A stretch of 64,000 nucleotides of DNA, taken from contig BDSI01000013.1 in assembly GCA_003117195.1 (NCBI GenBank), forward strand, positions 963,146 through 1,027,145. Direction: 5' to 3'. Position numbers and translations under genes: made by a program. The stretch comes from Eudorina sp. 2006-703-Eu-15 (taxonomy: Eukaryota; Chlorophyta; Chlorophyceae; Chlamydomonadales; Volvocaceae). Positions 26,501 to 37,830 of the stretch are shown here, one piece after another. Each line of letters opens with the position of its first letter. Position 1 is the stretch's first letter. The notes beneath the pieces are model-generated. The model was not told where the DNA came from and ran no database searches. It saw only the letters and a program-made list of their open reading frames with translations.

Positions 26501-27693
26501 GCATTGGCGCACCGGGGAGGGTTTCTACTGGAGCCGGCGGCGGCGGCGGAGGAGGAGGTGGGGGAGTAAAGGACGTCCCTGTTGGCGGCAGCTGAGGTGC
26601 CTGCGAGGCCGCGGATGGAATGAGCTGCGGCGCTGGTGACGGAGGCAAAGGTGGAGGGGAACCGGTGGAGGGCTGCGGCGGCTTCGCGGATGGCCCGGGT
26701 TCTGTGGTGTGGGACTGGGGTGGCGGCAAGGGCCCAAGGGTGGAGTCCGTAGTTACAGCTGTAACGGGGTTCGGCGGCGGCGCGCCCCTCAGGCGGAGTT
26801 CCGGGGGCGGCTGCGGCGCGGCTACGCGCGGTGGATTGCGTTGGGGTGGCGGCGGCGACGGCGGCCGCGGTGGCGGCGGTGACAGGCGTGGGGACGTTGC
26901 TGGGGATGGCGGCGACGGCGACGGCGGCCGCGGTGGCGGCGGCGACAGGCGTGGGGACGGCGACGGCGGCGATAGGCGTGGGGACGGTGGAGGCGGTGCA
27001 GCCCGGGCAGGGGGTGGCCGCCGGGTCGGACTGGAGATTGGTTGCGTGCGTGGTGGAGAGGCCGCAGGCGGGCGCCGTGTCTGGGGCGGTCGGACACGAA
27101 CTTTTGCTGGCGAAGATGGAATCGGCGAAGGGAGTGGACTGGGTTTCGTTGGTGGCGGTGGCGGAGGAGCGGGGGGTAGCCGGCTGGGAACAGGCGCCCT
27201 GGGGCTTCCCGTCGAGGGGTAGACTGCAGGCGGTAAGGTAGTACCCGTTGGCAACTGGGACGAGGTCATATGAGGAGGAGGTGGAACGCGTGGCTTAGTT
27301 TGGGCTGGTGGGGGGCTGCGTGTCGGTGGGCGCGGTCGTAGCGGTGGCGGCGGCGGTGGCGGTGGCGATGGAGGCGGTGGGGCGGCGGGCAGTCGCCAGG
27401 AGGTTGGCGGTGACAGCCGCGGCGGCGGAGGCCGCACAGCCAGAGGGGGCGATCGCCAGAAGAGCGACATTTTCACCTCTGCGATGTGCGTCAAGGGAGT
27501 AACCCGAAAGGATCACGTAGAATCACAGCGGGGCGCCGTCCCGCCGCATCGAGCCCACCCGAGCGACACGCAAACGGAGGTCAAGGTCCGCCACGCCGGT
27601 GTCCCGCTTACCGGCGGACAGCGCCTGTCGGTGTATGAGTGACTGAACCAGGATGAATAGCGTATATGACATCATGGGTTTGACTGCGCGCAT
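23594..27693 (-). CDS. Secreted proline-rich CAP (SCP/PR-1) protein, gene 5
   Basis: Six exons on the minus strand: 27693-27612, 27478-26513, 26044-25863, 25412-25272, 24145-23989, 23625-23594; 1560 nt, 519 aa, phases consistent throughout. Exon 1 encodes a signal peptide (MMSYTLFILVQSLIHRQALS). Exon 2 is a 322-codon module rich in PPPP, SPPP and SPRLSPP repeats, ending at ETLP(G). The CAP domain starts at GGNCPDADD and shares with gene 4 the extra phase-0 intron after YGENLMQ and the change of the tetrad Glu to Gln (WYSQV, codon 25350-25352). Six cysteines are kept. The tail VRANISAIVV has an NIS sequon. Closest relative in the window is gene 4. Introns 3 and 4 carry an inverted pair of repeats around the 141-nt exon. 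Confidence 0.88.
24363..24510 (+). repeat. Intronic repeat R4, arm 1
   Basis: Begins CGTTACATATCTG and runs to about CCAAGGGCGCGTGCCCGAT. It matches the reverse complement of 25646-25806 with moderate divergence. It lies in the 1.1-kb intron of CAP gene 5 after the 141-nt exon. Confidence 0.7.
25646..25806 (-). repeat. Intronic repeat R4, arm 2 (inverted)
   Basis: On the minus strand it begins CGTTAAATATCTG and contains GTAAGGGGCCTCT and CTCAACCAAGGGCGCG, as in arm 1. It lies in the intron before the 141-nt exon of CAP gene 5, so the two arms bracket that exon (25412-25272) in opposite orientation. Confidence 0.7.
26402..26467 (-). repeat. Dispersed short repeat R2, diverged copy inside an intron
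   Basis: Read on the minus strand it starts TAACCGTTGCAAGGTGGACC and ends GGGCCCAGATAGCTCGTAGG, matching the copy at 5294-5357. It sits in the intron between the proline exon and the CAP exon of gene 5. Confidence 0.65.
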
Positions 27694-29020
27694 TTCACTG
27701 AGCGTCCGGTGTCGCCCTGCTCTGTTGCCCTAAAGGTGGGCCTTGCGGTTCCTGTCCTTAATTATACATTTGATAATATCTCATGACATGAATTGTTGTA
27801 TAAGGTATGCCGTCTCCGTGATACGGTGAAACTGCGGGCGTGCATGTCATACGCAGGATACGGGACCACAGTAATGAAGTCTGAAGTGTCTGCCTCCGCG
27901 CGCTGCTTAGAACCAACAGTTTTATACCTAGCATTGATGAAAGACAGGGTAACACAGCCTGTAGCCTGACACGGGAGGTAGTCAGTCATGGGATAAATTG
28001 CTAGCGTGGCTGCGCCACAGATCCTGACAGCTAGCACTTGTAAGGTAAGGTCAGTGCCGTGACCGTCGTAGCTTCAGGTGATTACAATAATTCATTCATT
28101 GTCATGTCCAGTCTCCTATCTTTCTTGCAAAGGTCGAAGCTCGGCGAGTTTGGCCGTTCAATTTGCGCTTCGTCGTGTCTTGCCTTGATAGAATGATATG
28201 AAGATGAGCAATGAAAATTCTGCAATAAGATTTGTCATTCCATGACACAAATTGTTCAGTGAAAATTGGATGGGTCTGGATAGATTCGTACTTGTTCATT
28301 TACCGGCTTACGGTTTGGCTATAACCAGCACGCCAAGTCGCAGCGTAATATTTCACATAACTTTAATGGTTCTATTTGGTTGTGTATGAAATCCTTAAGG
28401 AGTAAAGGTGACGTCACGGGCATCCCGTTCCGGCTTAGGGCACTTGCGCGATCCCTGTGTCACAGGGTGTCACCTGCACTAAGCTGCAATCACCAGGAAT
28501 CACCCTATCATCGCTTCCGTGAAATCTGTTACTGCAAATGTACGGGTTGGTGTACGATGGCCAAATCGTAGACGCTCCTCAGTTTGCTGGGCGCCCATTC
28601 TCCTCTTCACAGGTTGCCATGGCAAACAAACGCGGATGCCCCAACATTGTCACACTGGTGGCAAGCGTACGGGCACTGCACATGCGAAATACAATGGGTC
28701 CTTGCTGCGTCATACCCTATTGGGTTGCCATGATGGCGCTGTACTGTGTTGCAAGGTATGCCGCGGATAGGCAGTTCGATCATCTTCCAGCTTAATATGT
28801 ATCCCCAGGTCGAAGGCCATGCTGACGAGGCGTCCATCTGTCGATGGGCGGTGGTGCTCATGGAATTGCCGCGCCGTCATTTGCAACGACGGCCCAGCCC
28901 GGCCACTTCTGCTCGGCGGCCGACCGTGGCCAAACTGAAGCCGATAGAACAGTAGCCTGTGAATCAGACAACCCGAGTACCAGGATACAAATACGCGGTA
29001 TTGCAAACCAGTGCTTTTGG

Positions 29021-29112
29021 GCGTTTTGTTTGCCCTTGGGCCTCCGGCTCGTATGGGTATGTGCAGGTATGGGGTTACGCACCCCCAACCATGTAACACA
29101 CACACACACACA
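29021..29112 (+). repeat. (CA)n-tailed repeat R3, copy a
   Basis: Reads through CCCCCAACCATGTAACACAC into a CA run. The reverse complement of this block occurs at 30381-30540 and 57417-57585. The shared end next to a CA microsatellite in all three copies suggests the 3' end of a retroposon (LINE or SINE). Only a 3' fragment is visible. Confidence 0.65.
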
Positions 29113-30380
29113 AATAGGCGCGCGCGGAGGAGCTAAACGCCACGGTGGTCGCCCAGGCACTGGAGTTCAGGGGGTGATCCGCGTTCAGGGAGTGATCAGC
29201 CCCGCCAACCCGACACCCAACCCCATCGTGGCGGCCATCCTTGCGCAGCGCGCCAGCTTCTTGTCAGCCGTCGACCACCGCGCGCTTTTCGCGTCCCCGC
29301 TGCAGCCGTGGCGGGTCGTCTACGTGGTGTCTTTCTTGGACGCGCCACACCTGGGTTTCTCCCGCCCGCGTGCCCCCGGAGCCTGTTCTTGCCCTTGCGT
29401 CTGTTGTTGCCCCTGCGCCGGTGGTTGCCCCCGCTGCCCCTGCGCCTGTTATTGCCCCCGGTTGCCCCCACCCGCCGCCCAACTGCATCCCCGGCGCGCA
29501 GCATGCACTTGCGCGCTTGGGCTTCCGGCGTAGTGGGGAGCTCTGTGAGAGTCCGCACGCCGGCAGTCCGCAGCATCTGCTATTAGTTCTTTGCCCCTGC
29601 GCTGTGACGGCCGTTGACCGCGTTCGTACCCGGCACAACACTGCAAATTCGGCACCCGCATCTTTGCATTCCATTTGCTTTGCTCGTTTTTTCCTTCTTA
29701 CTAACAGCTTTTAGGACCGTCGCGCTCACGTGTGTCCCTGTCTTGCCATCCGCCTTGCATGTCCTCCGACTTCGCTTCGCTAACCACTGACGGTGCTGCT
29801 TCGCTTGGAGCTCCCGTTTCTGCATTCAGGTCAGTATCTTTTCCTTCTGCACGGGCTGGGACGGTTGTGCCGGGCACTTGCTTGCTGTCGGCATTGCACG
29901 CGCTGTTGACGCATACGCCCTTGCTTTTGCTGCACCTTAGGATCAGTAGGTAGCTTAGTAGAGTTTTCATCTGCATTAGCCTACGACGTCATAGCCGCTG
30001 CTTCTGCTGGCGTCCCGGCGCCCACCGGCGCTCGACAACGATACGGGACGCTGCAGCATCACGGCCTACACCACCTTGGGACTCCTTATGGACGACATAT
30101 TTCGCCCTGGCATATTGGTAACTCTGGTCTCGGTCTCAGTCGTCGGTTGCATTGCTGGACACGGGTCTGCTTATTCGCGGCTCAGCTTTTCTCCTTGATA
30201 ACACACACAAATACGCCGACTGCATCTTTTAGTTGTACGACAACGGTGTCCGTCAGTCAGTGGCGGCCCCTGCAATTTCGCTGCCCCTGTCATCTTCCCA
30301 GTGAATCAGGAGAACTTAGGACACAGTTAAACGTTAGGCGAAGGCTGTCCTAACGCGAGCAGCAACAACATTTAATAACC

Positions 30381-30540
30381 GTGTGTGTTACATGGTTGGG
30401 GGTGTGTAACCCCATACCTGTACAACTACCCATACGAGCCGTAGGCCCAAGGGCACGCAAAGAACGCCTAAAAGCACGTGCATGACGCTGCACAAGCAAG
30501 AATAAGGAGACTACAACCGCCCAAAGGGGAAGATTGAATT
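30381..30540 (-). repeat. (CA)n-tailed repeat R3, copy b
   Basis: On the plus strand it starts GTGTGTGTTACATGGTTGGG and extends about 160 bp, matching 57417-57585 over its whole length (CCTGTACAACTACCC, GGCCCAAGGGCACGCAA, CCAAAGGGGA, ATTGAAT). Orientation is minus if the CA run marks the 3' end. Confidence 0.7.
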
Positions 30541-30656
30541 GCGATGGGCCCACATGCGCCCCAAAAGACTTGCTAACCGGGCCGGGTCCCAGATTATGGC
30601 TTGGAAGTATGGTAGTGAACTGAGGAAAGCCCTCCTCCGCGCGGTTAATGAATGAA

Positions 30657-31540
30657 TGAATGAATGAACGTTGCAGCGGACCCCAAAGGGATCACCAGTG
30701 TATAGCAGGGCAAGCCCCAGCAGGCCCCACCGCCAAGGCGGCAAGACGCCTCAACGCCTCAACGCCGCACCCAAAAAACACACCGGGCCATGACCCCACT
30801 CAGGCAGACACCGAAGCAAGCAGAGGCGCGCAGCGGGGCATCATTACCAAAGGGATGGTGTGACTAATGAGTGATTGTTTAAATGCCGCCGATGCGAATA
30901 CTCAGAACATGCTTGGCACAGGGCGCTTCGGCCTTCGGACCGGGGCTACAGCCTTTTCCCCAGCAATGGCAGCAGATTGGCGGCGGGTTCAGTCGGTTGC
31001 GCGCACGGCAAATCTCGGGCCGGCGTGTAATTTCCCCAACTTGTCGTGACAGCTCGGGAGAGCAGCATGGCAAGGGTACAGAACCCCAGTACATCAGGCG
31101 GCAGAGTCACTGGTGCCTTGCGTCCATGATCGGCACCGATAATCCCGGTACCATTCATCCATTCAAGCCCCATCTCGGGCCGAGCATGGCTTTGCAGCTC
31201 AACATGGAAAATGCGTAAGGCGATGAAGAGTAAACGCCGGGCACAGTATACACCGATCACGCAGTGTGCCTAGACAGTAGTCACCCAAAGTTTTGGTCGA
31301 CTGGGGAAAAGAAACTGGAAGACATCTCACAGTGGCAGCATAAACAAACCAAGCACCCTTCCCATAAAGGGCAAGGCAAATCCATAAAAGCGCCCCTCAT
31401 GAAAGGGGCGCCTTCATGGGGGGCCGCCTTTATGGATTTGCCCAGTTGGGCCTCCCGCGACGTGGGTGGACCTCGGTGGGGCTCGCCCTTTACACACCGT
31501 TGATCCCTTTTCAGGGTCCGCTGTAACGTTCATTCATTCA
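30657..31540 (+). mobile_element. 884-bp DNA-transposon-like element R1 with terminal inverted repeats
   Basis: The left end starts TGAATGAATGAACGTTGCAG; the right end, read in reverse, starts TGAATGAATGAACGTTACAG. Similarity between the ends continues for about 65 bp. No transposase frame is visible, so it is non-autonomous. A target duplication cannot be defined because a TGAA run abuts the left end. A strong hairpin (31375-31442) lies just inside the right end. Left-arm copies lie at 6866-7065 and 38016-38185. Confidence 0.75.
31375..31442. repeat. Nested perfect hairpin inside element R1
   Basis: The outer stem is GGCAAATCCATAAA (31375-31388) with its perfect complement at 31429-31442. 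An inner stem GCGCCCC (31390-31396) pairs with 31405-31411. This subterminal structure is typical of foldback or MITE ends. Confidence 0.75.
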
Positions 31541-32294
31541 TGGCATGATTACAGTCTGGTTAATTAAATGAAAGGAGCTACATTTGAGTCTACCATGACC
31601 TCCATGGAATGGGGAAAAGACATGTGCCGTTGTTTTCCCCCAACAGGTGCGCCTCGCCCATCCGGGTCTATCCGGCAAGCTTGGGCAAGCGATGCCGTGT
31701 ACCCATACGCCAAGTAGAAATAGTAGGATCTAAGACAAAAACAATAGCAACTATGGTTCTGATAGGCTCATTCGCATAATTTCATGTGACGCGGTCGGGT
31801 GCAACGGGTAGACCGACAGTCGGAACTGCCTTCGTGGTCTGTCCCTGTCTGTCAACTGTCTTGTTCACGCGCCGTCGAAGACAACATGCGTCGCCGCGAA
31901 CAGACAAAGTTTTATCATGCATATTTCGCCTGTATCATAGCCTGCGCTCAATGTCGCTTCGTTCTGGCGCCTGCTACAACGAGGGTAGCTACGTGGCTGG
32001 GGTCATTTACTAACTGGATCCGAAATTCCGTTTGAAAGTCGTAAAAGCCGAAGCCACTCCATACTTCTTGGCAGAAGTTAATTTTGTTTATCTTTATAAT
32101 GACGCGACCTCTTTGCACGAAAATGTTGGACCTGACCTGAATGACCTTGGCGACCAACAGACACCGACTTTCACTTTATACAAAGCTTTGGCCTACCTTC
32201 AGAGAAATTTGACCACTGAAGTTAGATCACATATATGTTAACCAATATTTATCAAGTTAAAGCATCAGCACAGTGCAGATCATTCTCTATTAGT

Positions 32295-35222
32295 ATGAGG
32301 CGAGACGCCATGCCCAACTCGTGCCCAAAGCCTGTACTGAGGATATTTACGCACATATATCTTGCATATGTATTCATCGCGACCACCAGAACGGGTAAGT
32401 CCATGTCTTCGTAGCAGCATCGAGCCCGTGACATTTTTACTTGCACGCCTTCGGAAGCACAAGCGCCCGCCTTCAACCACCCAACATTACATTTTTGAAT
32501 CCTTACCTGATGCAGGTACGGCTAGCGCCGGTATGGCGTCGGCTGTCGTCGCCCGTTTGAGGCTGCCGCCGCCGCAGCAGCAGCAGCCGAACCCTAGCCC
32601 GCTCCGGCCAACCGCACCCGGGCCGCCGTCACCGCCTCCACGACCCCGCCAACAGCGACAGCCGCCGTCGCCGTTGCCGCCGTCGCCTCGCCAGCGGCAG
32701 CCTCCGCCCCCACCACATCGTGCTGGGTCCCCGACGTCGCCTCCCCCTCCCTCACCGCTTCCCCCACCGCGCCAGGGCCGCAAGAGGCCCGCGCCACCGT
32801 CTCGCAGGCCCTCGCCCCGATCACCCCCGGCGGTTCCGCCACCGCTGCCGCTGCCGCCGTCGCCTGTTGCCTGGCAAGTCTCCCATCCAGTGGCGTCGCC
32901 GCCGCTGCCGCCTCCGCCGTACCGCTCACGTCTCCCATTAATGTTCTTTCTCACAGCCCCCCGTCTACGAACGCTGCCAGCATCGCCACCACCACCACCG
33001 CCGCCGCCGCCGCCGCGGCCGCCTTCAAACCCGCCTCCGAATGCCCCCGTCGACGCGGGGAGAAGCCAACAGCTGCCCGCCACGCCCCGTTCACCGCAAC
33101 AGCCTGTGGCACAGAACCCATCACCACCACCACCACTGCTGCCTTCCCCGTCGCTGCCATCGCCGTCCCCTGCGCGCCTACCGCCGCCGCTGAGCGTTCC
33201 TGGGCCGTCGCCGCTGATGCCCAGTTCCTCGCTCGACACACGTTCTTCCCAGCTACCGTCGCTTTTTTCACCCACCGAAGGTGGCTTCACAGGTATGTAT
33301 GTGGGCGGTACGGGACCGGTATGTGGGCAGTACGGGACCGGTATGTGGGCAGTACGGGACCGGTATGTGGGCAGTACGGGACCGGTATGTGGGCAGTACG
33401 GGACCGGTATGTGGGCGGTACGGGACCAGTATGTGGGCGGTACGGGACCAGTATGTGGGCGGTATGGGACCCGTCCGCTGTCCAAGTCACCGCCTCCAGA
33501 CTGGGCCTTGGCGCTTCTCAACACAGCACCGGGATGACCGGGCAGCGAATCGGGAAATCTTGCAGAGGGGAGTGAGGGAGGGAGCAGGGAGGCCACAGCC
33601 AAGCAGGACCCAGCTGACCCGGGAACCATACGACAGGAGGGCGACGCCAGCTGCTGCCGCGGCCAATCCGCCCGCGTCCTCGGCGCCCCTCGCCCTCACA
33701 ACAGGCGGCCAGTGCGACGACGCGGAGGAGGTGGTCAACGCCACCAACGTCTACCGTGTCCGGCACCAAGCCAAGCCGCTGCAGTGGAGCTCGGGCCTGG
33801 CGGCCGCGGCGCAGGCCTACGCCGAGGTGCTCGCGTCCCAGCTTTGTGTCCTGAGACACGGCTCCTACGGCGAAAACCTCATGATGGTGGGTCCGTGGTG
33901 CACGATGCATGACGGGGCTTAGCTAACACTCGAGCGACGTGTTAGCCAACTGGGACTTGGTGTGCTTCCGAGCACGAAGGGCGTGCCGCGCTCACCCCCG
34001 TCCCCACCTGGCCCTCTTGTGGCCCTCTTCCCACGCACAGTGGCAGCAGTACCCGCGCCCCAGCGAGTGGGGCAGCTGCCTGGGCGCAGTCCAGGGCTGG
34101 TACAGCCAGGTGGCGATGTACGACTTCGACACGGACCGGCCGTTCACGGTCAATTGGCCTCGCCACACCGGCCACTTCTCCCAAGTGGTGAGTGGGGGAG
34201 TCCTGCTGCTTGCTGGAGTGCCAATACGGCGTTGGGAACACACCGCTGGAAGCGAGACGCATTGGTTGCCGTACATCCTCGGGTAGCGCCCGGGGCGGGC
34301 AACGCTGCCATCCGGCTGCGTGTGTGTTTTGCCGTACGTCCTGGAGGCCCCGCCGTTGCCGGCCGATGGCTGGGGCGTTGTATGGAGGGCCCTCAAGCCA
34401 TTTGCGCTGTATGACTGAATGGATGAATGAATGCTGATGCGGACATCACAGCCAAGTTATCAGTTCCTACCAACGCTGCTGTCTTGGCCTCCCTGAATCT
34501 GCCCCGCGTGCTCTGGGCATGTGGTGCTTCCGTCGGGACCGCTGTTCCGTCCTTTGGCCAGACGTATTACGACACAAACCCCGGACATAATGCTGGTCAC
34601 TGTATCATTGTCGCAGACGCCCTTGTCCACCCCCTATCATCCCTGCCCCGTACCAGGTGTGGGCCAGCAGCTCCGTGTTTGGTTGCGGCGTTGCTGTGGG
34701 CGACTACCCGATCACCCTGGGCAGCAAGACCTACCCAGGCGCCTGCAAGATGGTGGTGTGTCGTTACCAGGCGCCCGGCAACGTCGCCAGCGATGCCCAG
34801 TTCCTCAAGAATGGTGAGGGTCCCCGCTGTGACTGCTGCGCTGGGATTGTGAGGCGCTCGGGCCGGGCCTGTGGTACAGGCGCACCGGGCGTAATGCGCC
34901 ACTACCGTATTACGAGCTCGCACCCCTTGCCTTTGGGACAGGGTCGGAAAGCGTATCCTGTTCATGGGGTGTATCTATCCGGGTGGTGGTGGTGGTGGTG
35001 GTGGTGGTGGTGGTTTCCCAGTGTGCGCCCGCGCTGCGCGGTTAGGGCACACACGCTTGCATCCCACGGAGAGGGCCCCCGGCCCCACTCCTACTCCTGG
35101 AAGTGGCTGCCGCACTTGCCTGAGCTCGCCCTCGTCCCTCATGGTGTGCTCCGGTCGGATTGCCTTCCCGTCCGCCTGCCTCGCCCCCAGTGCGGCCCAA
35201 CATCACCGCGTGTGCGCTCTGA
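32295..35222 (+). CDS. Secreted proline-rich CAP (SCP/PR-1) protein, gene 6
   Basis: Six exons: 32295-32394, 32516-33292, 33705-33886, 34041-34187, 34657-34813, 35191-35222; 1395 nt, 464 aa. Exon 1 is a weaker signal peptide (basic start, core VLRIFTHIYLAYVFIATT). Exon 2 (259 codons) is rich in SPPPP and PPRP motifs. The CAP domain starts GGQCDDAEEVV and, as in genes 4 and 5, has the phase-0 intron after YGENLMM and Gln in place of the tetrad Glu (WYSQV, codon 34107-34109). The other tetrad positions remain (YRVRHQA, YGENL, GHFSQV). The tail is VRPNITACAL with an NIT sequon plus an extra cysteine. The proline-to-CAP intron holds a 22-bp minisatellite, and the last intron an 11-unit GGT run. 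Confidence 0.88.
33297..33472 (+). repeat. 22-bp minisatellite, eight copies, in CAP gene 6 intron
   Basis: Eight tandem copies of a 22-bp unit beginning GTATGTGGGC and ending GTACGGGACC plus one variable base. The copies differ at a few positions only. The array starts four bases after the GTATGT donor of intron 2 and itself contains repeated GTATGT donor-like sites. Confidence 0.9.
34982..35014 (+). repeat. (GGT)11 microsatellite in CAP gene 6 last intron
   Basis: Eleven perfect GGT units between exons 5 and 6 of gene 6. Confidence 0.9.
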
Positions 35223-36397
35223 GTCGCCGAGGCAGGCGACTCTTCGGCCCATGCCAGACCACACGGGAGGCACCCGCCCACGCGCATGGAATGTCGGAAC
35301 CGGCGACCAGCTACAGCGGACTGCGGTGCGGAAGCGACAGCGAGGTAGCAGTGCAACACCTGCCGTGGTTACACTGACCTTGGTGACGCCCAACCTGTTC
35401 AGGCTTGGAACAGTGGAAGAGGGCCGTGGGGGCGTGGGTGACGGACAGTTTTGTTTCCGCGCGCTGCTTGGACAGGAGACAGGGCGGCTGCTGGCGGAGC
35501 ACGGCTGCTCGGCGCTCGCGTGCTTGTGTATGTTTGGTGTTGTAGGACCGCGCCGTGCCGTGCGTGTGTACGACGGCTGAAGGTGGAATGTCCCATGCAC
35601 ATCGTGATAATGCGCAACTGGTTCTGTTGCCTGTGGCCCACGTGACTTCCCTCGTCATGATGACGGTGAATATATTCTTGGTTTCATGACATGAATGATG
35701 ATGCACCTCATCCAGTACTCGCGACTGCAGTACGACTGCAGTACGACATGGAGCTAGCCGCCCTGCAATCCGATAGATCTACGGGCTCGTGGGTCATAAA
35801 TGAGCGAGAGGCGCGTATGTGTGTATGTAAGTATGTATGGTATATATACGACCAGCTTGTGCATGAATGACTGCATGAACGAATGGATTCACGTTTATTG
35901 GATGCATGTTGAGGGTTGGCAACGGTGGGTATAGTAGGGCTTGAAGAACGCGAGGGTGAGATGGGGTTCCAGTTCTTTTTCCACATGCCTTGGTCCCCCA
36001 AGACCACGGACCAGCGGGCGCCATCGGTCACGTGCGGCATGACGCTGTGCACTCTACTACTGTGCGCTCTGCTGGGGACCACGCCGGGTCCCTGGCTCTC
36101 CCGGGTCGCCGCAGCCCGCAGGGGACGGATGCGGGTACGGCTGGCTACCCGCGACGCAAACGCATAGCATGGCCACTTCCCCCCCCAGACCCCGCGCGCA
36201 TTTTTGTTGACTCCATTTTCATCCTCATCCGGGGTTGGTTTCAGGTCGGTCTGTCCTGCAGGCTGTTTCATTTTCATGTATGCACCCAACTACTGTCCGG
36301 GACCTGATTCATCTTGGTGACGAGTGACCTTTTTGCTGGGTATTTTACTCGAGCACGGACCTGTGACCGTTGGCAGGACGTATTGTTGGTGGTTTCC

Positions 36398-36509
36398 GCA
36401 TTTCGCTGCTTGGTGCTCAGTGCGCGCGTGCCGCACGTCTTGACGGGCGTTGCGCATTTCGCTGCTTGGTGCTCAGTGCGCGCGCGCCGCGCGCCTTGAC
36501 GAGCGTTGC
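36398..36509 (+). repeat. 56-bp tandem duplication
   Basis: Two adjacent copies of a 56-bp unit starting GCATTTCGCTGCTTGGTGCT, with a few differences. No gene context recognised. Confidence 0.7.
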
Positions 36510-37730
36510 ATGGCACGTGTTGCCCCGGGTGCAGCGTTTGAAGCATCGCGCGGTGTTGGAATCGTGGTCGTGTCGGGACGCTCGTACGTTACACAGGATA
36601 CCGAAGAGTCCCATGGTCTGTGACCGCGTGCCAGGGCGTGCCATGGCCTGGGACCGAGTCCCGGTGCCTGCTTGCGGCGTTTCCCGACAGGGCAACGAAT
36701 TGTGTGTGAATTAAGCAGGCAGAACAGGAGTGCGTGACATGCGAGGGGCCCAGTGGCGGCCAACAGTGTGTGTATGTGTTTTCCGCACTGCTGAGTTAAT
36801 CCGGTGTTCCAGGATGTGTTGGCGTCGACCGACGGCGTTGATCGCAGTGTTCCCAGAACTCGCCGCCGCCGGTGATTTCGCAACTGCACCGCCCTTCCCG
36901 GCTGCCTCGTTGTGCCCGTTTGGCCGGCTGCGCGTTGTACGATAGCTGGCGGCTGCTGCCACCGGGGCGGCGGCGGAGCTTGTTTGCTGTTCAGGTCTTT
37001 GTGCCGGTTGGGATGAGAGTCGTGCACGTGTAGTGCCGAGTTCCGCCGCAGTTGGCCGGCAGGTACTGTTGTTTGCATTTGGCGATTATCATACAGCTCT
37101 CTTGCTGTCGCCCCCCCTGAGTGCGTTGTCACGGGCTGCCGTACCGGCACCCGCATTGTGGATGGAACACGCCGGCCCACGTGGGCGGCAGGAGAGGTCA
37201 GGACCGAACGGCTTAGGGAGCCTGGGAGGACGATTCTTTCTTTCTCCAGGAGCCAGCCGACCCGCGGGTACCGTCCGTTGGGGTGAACGGAGGTTGTTTG
37301 GGCGACGGAGGACGACCAAGCAGTCCCCTCGGTCCCCGGGAGGTGCTCTTGGTTCTGTGTCTTTTCGTCTAGGTCGCTTCAGCGAGGGTATTGGGCTGCT
37401 TTGCCTGCGCTTGCTAGGTAGCTAGCAGTCGCCCGTTGCCCGTGGTGAACTGTGCTACAAGAGCCCTGCTAGAGGATGTCGAAAGAGCTCGCGGGGAAGA
37501 GCCCCAAATCCACAATATAACAATATACACCCGCGTACAGTGAGGCCCCAAGGGCTCCCGTGAGGTGACCCTGGTTCAAATCCCGGCCCCCTCCCCGCCA
37601 TGTGATTCGGCGGGTCTGGCGCGGTGTCAAGGAAAAGCAATCCTGGCGCGCGGGTAAGCTTGTGTGTAACCACACTGCTGTTCACTGGGGCAAACCGGGT
37701 GAGGAGGAAGCCACAGGTAGAATGAACCTG

Positions 37731-37830
37731 TAACCGTTACAAGGTGGACCCGTATCCCGACCGGGTGTTCCAACAGATAGCTCGTAGGTGCCTCGTCAGG
37801 ATGAATGTGAACCGTGGGGTCCACTGTAAC
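37731..37830 (+). repeat. Repeat R2, copy with possible short inverted ends
   Basis: Bases 37731-37788 match the copy at 5294-5357. The left side GTTACAAGGTGGACCC and the right side GGGGTCCACTGTAAC (37816-37830) are imperfect inverted repeats, so the unit may be a roughly 95-bp miniature element. It lies about 185 bp upstream of an R1 left arm, which also begins with a GTTACA..GGACCC motif. Confidence 0.55.

Larger units (their letters stand above)
27694..32294. other. 4.6-kb head-to-head interval between CAP genes 5 and 6
   Basis: Genes 5 (-) and 6 (+) diverge from here, so it must hold both promoters. The ends near 27700-28400 and 31550-32290 are AT-rich. The middle is repeat-laden: R3 copies at 29021-29112 and 30381-30540, and the TIR element at 30657-31540. 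An 85-codon plus frame at 28538-28795 is unrecognised. Confidence 0.5.

Noticed and set aside
28844..29714. Cysteine- and proline-rich plus frames (CPCVCCCPCAGGCPRCPC)
   Set aside because: They derive from a low-complexity TGCCC/GCCCC tract downstream of an R3 repeat; no splice-compatible gene model was found.
33297..33472. Regularly spaced repeats resembling a CRISPR array
   Set aside because: Units are contiguous 22-bp tandem copies with no spacers, inside a nuclear intron. The 67-bp array at 54707 is likewise spacer-free.
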